Positions 6,501-9,477 of a DNA stretch of 9,477 nt are shown one piece after another. Source of the stretch: an uncultured Ruminococcus sp. Its GTDB lineage: Bacteria > Bacillota > Clostridia > Oscillospirales > Acutalibacteraceae. Positions within the stretch are counted from its first letter, which is position 1; each line of letters opens with the position of its first letter. The stretch is taken from the NCBI GenBank assembly GCA_902783815.1, contig CACZSM010000014.1, positions 1 through 9,477 of the forward strand, in the 5' to 3' direction. The position numbers were made by a program, and so were the translations under genes. The notes under the pieces are model-generated. The model was not told where the DNA came from. It made no database searches and saw nothing but the letters and a program-made list of their open reading frames with translations.

Positions 6501-8481
6501 GGCTTACTACTACAGTGGTGAATATTACTTTACCCCTATTTATATGACAAATTACAGTACGCCGTTCTATAACGGAAGTCTTTACAACTACAACTATACC
6601 TTTGATATCAACAACAAGACCCATACCATAAAGGTATATACAGGCGAAAATGGTTTTGATGAAACTCTTGCCTCTGACGGAAATGAGGTCACAGCACTGA
6701 CTGCCAATTCAGCGTTTATACATATTGTTCCCATACATACCTGCACAAAGAAGGTAATATCGGCAGAATACTATGTTGAAGGCAATTGTGAAGAGGGTGC
6801 AGTATATTACAAGAGCTGCTCATGCGGATACACTGATAAAAAATCAACATTCATAGTAAGCGGTCAGGATCATTCCTACACCTACTGCGATGCAAAACAG
6901 CCTACCTGTACTGAGGACGGCTGGAAAGCATATAAGGTCTGCGAAAAATGCGGCGATACTGATTTTGAGGTTGTTCCGTCATCGGGTCATCAGCTTGTTC
7001 ATCATGATGCAAAGGATCCTTCATGCTCTGAATCAGGCTGGGATGCCTATGATGTATGCTCTGTATGCGGCATGACTACATATCATGAGATACCGCCAAC
7101 AGGTCACGAACTTATCCATCATGAAGGTCAGGATGCGACCTGTACTGAACCCGGCTGGCTGCCTTATGACACCTGTAAGAATTGCAGCTATACCACCTAT
7201 ACGGAAATTCCGGCTAAGGGACATAACCTCGTACATCATGACGGTAAATCTGCTACATCATCTGAAAGCGGCTGGGAGCCGTATGATGAATGTACCGACT
7301 GCGATTATTCAACATTCAAGGTCATTCCTGCTCAGAAAGCGCTTGAAAATAAATCAAGCGTCAGTGCATCCTCCGTTACAGCAGGTACTGCAGTAACCCT
7401 TACTGCTAAGGCTGAGGGCGGTACTGCTCCGTACAGATATTCGTATGAGTACAAGAAATCCTCAAGCTCATCATGGACCTCTATAAGCAGCGGCTACTGC
7501 GATTATACAAGCGCTGTATTCACTCCTTCTATGGCTGCTGCATACATTGTACGAATAAGAGTCAAGGACAGTAAAAATACAGTCGTTGAAAAGCAGTTTA
7601 CAATAACCTCTGTAAAGGCTCTTGCAAATAACTCTACCATAAGCAGCGATAAACCGACTGTCGGAAGTAATGTCACTCTGAATGGTGCTGCAAGCGGCGG
7701 TTCCTCACCCTACAAGTACGCATTCTACTACAAGAAAGCTTCCAGCAAATACTGGACAACTATCGGGACCGCATTCGGCTCTGATACTACTGCATCCTTC
7801 AAGGTCGGCTCGACAGGCGACTATATTGCAAAGGTTACTGTAAAGGATAACAGCGGAGCAACGGCTGATAAGGAATTCAGCATCACTTCAACCACTGCAT
7901 CAACAGAGCTTGCAAACAAGTCTTCTGTAAGCACTACAACTATCCCGAAGGATACCGCTGTTCTTGTCAAGGGTGCAGCATCAGGCGGTCAGGGAGATTA
8001 CAGGTATTCATTCTATTACAAGAAATCTACCTCCGCAGCATGGATATCCCTCGGAGAGCTTTACGGCAATACTAAGGAAGTTACCTTTGTTCCGGCAGCT
8101 ATTGCAAAGTATCTTGTAAAGGTCAATGTAAAAGACAGCACCGGAAAAGTTGTTACAAAGCAGTTTACTGTTAATTCCGTAAAGCCTTCATCAAGTGATC
8201 TTGTCAATACCTCAACTCTTGATAAAATGACGGTTGTGAAAAACAATCCGATCAAGATCACTGCCTCCGCAAAGGGCGGCAGCGGCGGCTACAAATACGC
8301 TTTCTACTACAAAAAGACCACCAGCAAGGCATTTACAGCTATCGGTACAGAATACGGCAGCGCTGCAAGCGCAGTATTTACTCCTGCATCAAAGGCTGAA
8401 TACAATGTCCGTCTAAATGTAATGGACAGCAACGGTACTCTTGTCGTCAAACAGTACAAGATAACCTCCACGGCCGAATAG
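412..8481 (+). CDS. giant secreted multi-domain surface protein (2,689 aa)
   Basis: A single intact frame starting at TTG after a strong ribosome binding site. Residues 1-30 are a Sec signal peptide, so the protein is exported. Visible modules in order: N-terminal beta-solenoid (about 134-233 and 420-567) split by an Ala-rich/charged insert (236-417); beta-sandwich and Ig-like region (about 600-1150, with the WY pair at 964-965 and Cys1087/Cys1094); BIG2-like module (about 1269-1325, core SSDPDVATFD); further unassigned beta domains; a lone DTDGDGIKE Ca-binding-like loop (1682-1690); FN3-like segment (about 1815-1870, LEPDTEYTLYY); second beta-solenoid-like module (about 1884-2023); Tyr-dense tract (2032-2064); Cys/His repeats (2109-2310); four Tyr-rich repeats (2311-2689). 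No catalytic motif, LPXTG, dockerin, SLH or terminal membrane helix is seen. The likely role is adhesion, matrix or substrate contact outside the cell. This is inferred from architecture, not from a recognised family. It appears monocistronic, with its own promoter and terminator. Confidence 0.9.
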   Translation: MKTTKRTVSILLVLCMLMSIIPMSVLTVEAAPSSESIDVGDYTDIDMDFNYPYTDPMEVLKNNADQRHIYPGSKDNISVKWKHADSFGPKSGTLRSLLQSTSDSDKYIIVDNDLTTTSGHTDYETIVIKSDKVLDLNGHLIRLMDKRNKVDTHDDYHDSYYQSDNSADFQSVMFSIQSGATLTIIDSSAGQTGEIYINAYMIDPYKHRIKRYTTRDIFNVDDGNLVIYGGTYQAGRSKAQSDDDLFNKIETVVGNAVALATDIAGYATGINAATGAYEDAVFNAKQAMDAIKKAGGNQDGDESAKSQTAATTAKKTGEDAKPEPKKDSPDGKENSDAARNKTVGEKQDDKDKNKKNESNARGSAQYDGNSKIAAAENAITDAATNKDKIGAMVSSAFNLAKSIKSCFETDEGSIVTQSFLGTVVNVGNGGTFVSYGGNYIGHGMTPNIRNGVIEATQKGKVYIFDGLFEGRCGANIFNIVKYNNSLQAATQYVEDTKGNVTEKSVSMRTDETNGLEVLTMVNKTDANGNVVYENGSPVKVPVDTSNIRVRGGTFRCYYEATMLGLNKDTSDGANDHNTDQMTMFPGSAGGVNLGVESYNEDLIRDGRIQLVDTYGDGALVLMDDNKDAGDKSIFHYRLFCTDEELRKNRYLTVYPNEPGSNSTFSFSLQTRYDSQDTGTYEDISTAWSDSSENDRGVFSSDEKFFTYPINDKNLSEKYYVIPYMTNTDVFGRDLDASEVWYYNTPVDTRGRKIDGFEYSYGAVRGTVKDKNGDTSTVIKYQQYLSDSEWNKVEKQFITGSSYAMEFLKNYRNNVKWITYKVYRVDPLTRLNITDTFGVDQPVVTVRYGAASNNALKCRLPLNELGINYQAGEMYRIVMSVDEYLSYNGTSKILDKASCESSIVFVCYDTDEYKIENNQKTEDYTPVQWLNEPRSGSVAKVQIINGQAGLIDYMKRKIFDVYYQWYEVNPDGDDILIAGTDNIFTGKLDTFTADLNGLKNHTIRKMLPGKDGYTYVNTVDPNDPNSALYGENGLPADTSKWTVEMLHSYLEGDTPLSAITKNSALPLSPSNNRTMATNTDSCYIPESCEGKTIYCKVTAVNSFWLRNFDHVQVFYSHPVKVPIETKPLVVSLSAEYEGSYATIDNPVNISITDIKGLDPDEKITKVVYRTKNGRNWSKTFDNISVTNASSVKSIAFPKDFDDKPYGVDSVGACPALQVFAEVYTNKDRRAKTNVEVVDFEAEAKDISFKYNDYYFYEGIYHHINDPFVDEVSLKVTPPYASVGFSLTNGGSFTSSDPDVATFDEKGDLIPGTKEGRTTITLNLPDGSTKSLVYANPIQQLDISGIDAPVIGQKFDLTGDVPEGANYTVKEIYWTEGKYGDRLPADAVAEAFRSYTAHAVIQEKPGYEFMTDEYAYWIGDTYGHYANTPYTLTATLSDGTEDTISGILTGDDSHVWKADRQNTIEASYSFPASTGGMKDVIDTIVINYPTDVRQGDSIDEWKKQFEIITGAEGTYTTKIFAGTEVRSEDLWEAIGYVSAPDVFLCGSQTGFSVQLRLDDQLSVTFPSDTSSIKVIINGEEVTDAEKMGTTKYLAISAYNCINITEGSRIRPFPVFNIDCLNMVVGESINLSDIITSNVPDLEFRLGEEDQSNEYFDYYAETNKLVTKKAAPTDYRPLQGYVLWDTDGDGIKETKILRSIKLDIYDSEDDLPEDDNARITFKALDPDGNQVYSINRYVTHENTDDKYSALQYFSVPEISNAVITRIESSLGEYNKTNPEVSYRYGVNRLNTSMVRSNRTYTIHTAAADSIKIYPGKDRVYAAFDGEPEGIMLSIDNDIFYAGGYIDGLEPDTEYTLYYRQGVDGTVYSKQFRTANTEYGVTVGKNIVTDKNQGNLERDGWHYDTSSNTLTLKDCTILSSGILSEVEKFVGYEVKVMSGAISSQHDLTVELIGENNITKLKGSALTDVGIYADGDITLTGNGDLHLSGYTQESIQSTGIYSAGGNIYLKSNGTVSFDKFASGIDINYSNRNTKAAYYYSGEYYFTPIYMTNYSTPFYNGSLYNYNYTFDINNKTHTIKVYTGENGFDETLASDGNEVTALTANSAFIHIVPIHTCTKKVISAEYYVEGNCEEGAVYYKSCSCGYTDKKSTFIVSGQDHSYTYCDAKQPTCTEDGWKAYKVCEKCGDTDFEVVPSSGHQLVHHDAKDPSCSESGWDAYDVCSVCGMTTYHEIPPTGHELIHHEGQDATCTEPGWLPYDTCKNCSYTTYTEIPAKGHNLVHHDGKSATSSESGWEPYDECTDCDYSTFKVIPAQKALENKSSVSASSVTAGTAVTLTAKAEGGTAPYRYSYEYKKSSSSSWTSISSGYCDYTSAVFTPSMAAAYIVRIRVKDSKNTVVEKQFTITSVKALANNSTISSDKPTVGSNVTLNGAASGGSSPYKYAFYYKKASSKYWTTIGTAFGSDTTASFKVGSTGDYIAKVTVKDNSGATADKEFSITSTTASTELANKSSVSTTTIPKDTAVLVKGAASGGQGDYRYSFYYKKSTSAAWISLGELYGNTKEVTFVPAAIAKYLVKVNVKDSTGKVVTKQFTVNSVKPSSSDLVNTSTLDKMTVVKNNPIKITASAKGGSGGYKYAFYYKKTTSKAFTAIGTEYGSAASAVFTPASKAEYNVRLNVMDSNGTLVVKQYKITSTAE
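811..2112 (+). other. N-terminal beta-solenoid module, residues about 134-567
   Basis: The module is built of rung-like segments: VLDLNGH (133-139), FSIQSGATLTIIDSSAG (174-190), FNVDDGNLVIYGGTYQAG (218-235), VNVGNGGTFVSYGGNY (424-439), GKVYIFDGLFEG (459-470) and IRVRGGTFRC (547-556). Such 'LDLNGH / SGATLTI.DSSAG / G.T..YGG.Y' segments recur in right-handed parallel beta-helices of Firmicute surface proteins. Fold assignment is by pattern only. The solenoid is interrupted between residues 236 and 417 by a helical and charged insert. Confidence 0.55.
1117..1662 (+). other. Ala-rich helical and charged insert inside the solenoid, residues 236-417
   Basis: Residues 245-296 are Ala-rich and helix-like (for example GNAVALATDIAG and NAKQAMDAIKKA). 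Residues 297-362 are a highly charged, low-complexity linker dominated by K, D, E and N, with almost no large hydrophobic residues. Residues 370-407 are again Ala-rich and helix-like (KIAAAENAITDAA, SSAFNLAKSIKS). The rungs on each side, VDDGNLVIYGGTYQAG and VGNGGTFVSYGGNYIG, resemble each other, so the insert seems to sit between neighbouring rungs. The reading frame is kept throughout; overlapping frames here look like by-products of composition. Confidence 0.6.
4216..4383 (+). other. BIG2-like Ig domain, residues about 1269-1325
   Basis: The core FTSSDPDVATFDEKGDLIPG followed by EGRTTITLNL matches the hallmark of bacterial Ig-like group 2 domains, in which a Ser-Ser-Asp/Asn-x-x-Val-Ala-Thr-hydrophobic-Asp turn is followed by Gly-x-hydrophobic-x-Gly and a final Thr-x-Thr-Ile strand. 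These domains serve as spacers or adhesive modules in surface proteins. The copy looks single; neighbouring domains are beta-rich but do not show this signature. Confidence 0.55.
6061..6483 (+). other. second beta-solenoid-like module, residues about 1884-2024
   Basis: The segment opens with RDGWHYDTSSNTLTLKDCTI and continues with DLTVELIGENNITKL, GIYADGDITLTGNGDLHLSG and GIYSAGGNIYLKSNGTVSF. This alternation of short beta strands with Gly-Asn-Gly turns and repeated 'giy.aggdi.l..nG' units is typical of solenoid-like surface modules in Firmicutes. It resembles the N-terminal solenoid in style but not in close sequence. It leads directly into the Tyr-dense tract. Confidence 0.5.
6736..7341 (+). 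repeat. Cys/His-rich 39-residue tandem repeats, residues 2109-2310
   Basis: Four units start at His2154, 2193, 2232 and 2271 (bases 6871, 6988, 7105, 7222), an exact 39-residue, 117-bp period. A divergent leading unit (2109-2153) has Cys2111, 2126, 2136 and 2138. The unit plan is H-x(11)-C-x(4)-W-x(5)-C-x2-C, with the His of the next Gly-His closing it: Cys2166/2177/2180, 2205/2216/2219, 2244/2255/2258. The Trp is invariant (2171, 2210, 2249, 2288). The spacing suggests a small zinc-ribbon-like knuckle per unit; metal binding is inferred. Similar GH...C..C repeats occur in many Firmicute surface proteins. The last unit has lost its first Cys (Ser2283) and its closing His (Ala2310). Confidence 0.75.
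7342..8478 (+). repeat. four C-terminal tyrosine-rich repeats, residues 2311-2689
   Basis: Repeats start at Leu2311, 2404, 2500 and 2597 (bases 7342, 7621, 7909, 8200), with lengths 93, 96, 97 and 93 residues. Each begins L-x-N-x-S, has a Gly-Gly turn, a core like YKYAFYYKK, then a W/F-x-x-I/L strand, and ends V-K-D-(S/N)...K-Q/E-F-x-I-T-S. The pattern resembles triple-tyrosine (Y_Y_Y) or PKD-like beta-sandwich modules that end many Firmicute secreted proteins. The copies are diverged at DNA level, so the duplication is old. As the extreme C-terminus with no other anchor, they are the best candidate for cell-wall or carbohydrate attachment. Confidence 0.7.
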
Positions 8482-8493
8482 TTCTGTCCGCAC

Positions 8494-8550
8494 AAAAAAA
8501 TTATATCCCCGTTCCTTCAGATACCTCTGATCGGACGGGGATATTTGTTA
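8494..8550. terminator. bidirectional intrinsic terminator between convergent genes
   Basis: The outer stem ATATCCCCG (8503-8511) pairs perfectly with CGGGGATAT (8536-8544). It extends by three pairs (TTC with GGA, one G-T wobble), and after a 2x2 internal loop an inner stem TCAGA/TCTGA closes on a TACC loop. On the minus strand the stem is followed by AATTTTTTT (from the A-run 8494-8500), making a strong terminator for the HD-GYP gene only 3 nt after its stop. On the plus strand the following sequence TTGTTATT is a weaker T-rich tract ending the large gene. The two stop codons are only 66 bp apart, so one hairpin probably serves both. Confidence 0.85.
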
Positions 8551-9477
8551 TTCTGCTTTTTTGCGTATGTTAGATATATCCTCAGTGCTTCCGCCGCCCG
8601 TATCATCCGGCGCACGGAATTCTCCCTTATCAACAAGTCTCAGGAATGCGTCAACTACATCTGAGGTAAGCTGTGTGCCTGAAACATCCTTTATTATTCC
8701 TACTGCTCTTTCAAAATTCATCCTCTTCCTGTACGGACGGTTTGAATACATGGCATCAAATGTATCCGCTACAGCGATTATCTGTGCTACACGGGGTATT
8801 TCATCACCCTTTAATCCTTTAGGATAGCCTTTTCCGTCCGGTCTTTCATGATGCGATCCTGCACCTGTCGCAAGCTCCGGCATAAGACTGATATTTCGCA
8901 GGGTCTCATAACCTCTTGTCGTATGTGATTTTATTATCTCATATTCCTCATTGGTCAGCTTACCGGGCTTATTGAGTACCTCATCCGGTATGCCTACCTT
9001 TCCGATATCGTGCATCAGAGCTATATTGTAATAGCGCTCTACTGTATTCTCATCATACCCGAGTTCCTTTGCAAGCATTGCCGTATATCGGGCAACCCTC
9101 TGGGAATGACCCTGTGTATAGGAGTCTTTAAGGTCTATGACCTTTGCAAAGGATTCTATTATTTCCTTGAGAAGATCCTTATCCCTTTTCTGCTGTTCGA
9201 GAAGTCTTTCTGATTCTACTATTTTCTTATAATATATTGATATCCTCGCTCCGATGATAATACAGATCACCAGAAACATCACAGCAAAAATAAGAATATA
9301 ATTCATAAAGCTTTTTATATAATTGCTTACCTCTGCCATTGAGATATCCGCTCCGACATATGCCACGCACTTCCCTTTTGAATCATATATCGGTTCATAA
9401 TGAGTAAGAAGCCATCCGAAACTGTCATTATTTTCGAGTGTATCTATCTTACCGCCTTCAAGGAGCGTCTGTTTATA
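8548..9477 (-). CDS. membrane HD-GYP c-di-GMP phosphodiesterase, N-terminus cut by window edge
   Basis: The frame is open to the right edge; 309 C-terminal residues are visible (numbered here from the edge). Residues 1-50 look like the end of an extracellular Cache-type sensor (HYEPIYDSKGKCVAYVGADIS). A membrane helix follows (about 58-80), then a short charged coiled-coil-like linker (about 85-105) and an HD-GYP domain. The catalytic landmarks are intact: GHSxRVA (His124), HDIGKVGIP (His156-Asp157), HHE (209-211), DGKGYP (214-219) and ADTFDAMYSNRPYR. HD-GYP enzymes hydrolyse c-di-GMP using a di- or tri-metal centre, lowering the second messenger. No HAMP domain is evident between the membrane helix and the catalytic domain. 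The GTG at 9366 could be read as a start but lies inside the sensor domain, so the real start is beyond the window. Confidence 0.92.
   Translation of the reverse strand, partial: YKQTLLEGGKIDTLENNDSFGWLLTHYEPIYDSKGKCVAYVGADISMAEVSNYIKSFMNYILIFAVMFLVICIIIGARISIYYKKIVESERLLEQQKRDKDLLKEIIESFAKVIDLKDSYTQGHSQRVARYTAMLAKELGYDENTVERYYNIALMHDIGKVGIPDEVLNKPGKLTNEEYEIIKSHTTRGYETLRNISLMPELATGAGSHHERPDGKGYPKGLKGDEIPRVAQIIAVADTFDAMYSNRPYRKRMNFERAVGIIKDVSGTQLTSDVVDAFLRLVDKGEFRAPDDTGGGSTEDISNIRKKAE

Noticed and set aside
6871..7341. Regular 117-bp spacing considered as a CRISPR-like or DNA repeat
   Set aside because: The periodicity is coding: conserved residues recur in frame while the DNA is diverged, and no identical short repeats with unique spacers are present.

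Overview
The window holds one very large secreted-protein gene, an intergenic region rich in palindromes on its left, and the 3' part of a c-di-GMP phosphodiesterase gene on its right. Moderate GC, an AAAGGAGG ribosome binding site with a TTG start, and the mix of surface modules (beta-solenoid rungs, Ig-like domains, 39-residue Cys/His repeats, tyrosine-rich C-terminal repeats) suggest an anaerobic gut or rumen Firmicute, most likely Ruminococcus or a close Oscillospiraceae relative. This placement is inferred from style; there is no rRNA or other marker gene in the window.

Layout. Bases 1-411 contain no convincing gene. They carry a GC-rich cluster of three stem-loops (37-69, 101-123, 199-217), a weak promoter-like pair that brackets the middle stem-loop, and then an AT-rich stretch with a good extended -10 promoter (239-267) and the ribosome binding site (396-403). 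Bases 412-8481 encode one uninterrupted protein of 2,689 residues (roughly 290-300 kDa). In order it has: a signal peptide; an N-terminal beta-solenoid interrupted by about 180 residues of Ala-rich helix and charged linker; a long series of Ig-like/beta-sandwich modules including a BIG2-like and an FN3-like one; a second beta-solenoid-like module; a tyrosine-dense tract; a Cys/His-rich array with an exact 39-residue period; and four tyrosine-rich repeats of about 95 residues. No catalytic domain, LPXTG motif, SLH domain, dockerin or C-terminal membrane anchor was seen. A hairpin terminator (8494-8550) lies between this gene and the convergent HD-GYP gene, which enters from the right edge on the minus strand.

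How the parts fit. The large protein looks like an extracellular adhesin, matrix or substrate-contacting protein, transcribed alone. The HD-GYP protein is a membrane sensor with an external Cache-like domain that would lower c-di-GMP. The two genes are convergent, so they do not form an operon; a regulatory link between c-di-GMP and the surface protein is only a speculation from position. I found no CRISPR array, tRNA, rRNA, transposase or defence system. The most unusual material is the architecture of the large protein and the palindrome cluster upstream of it.
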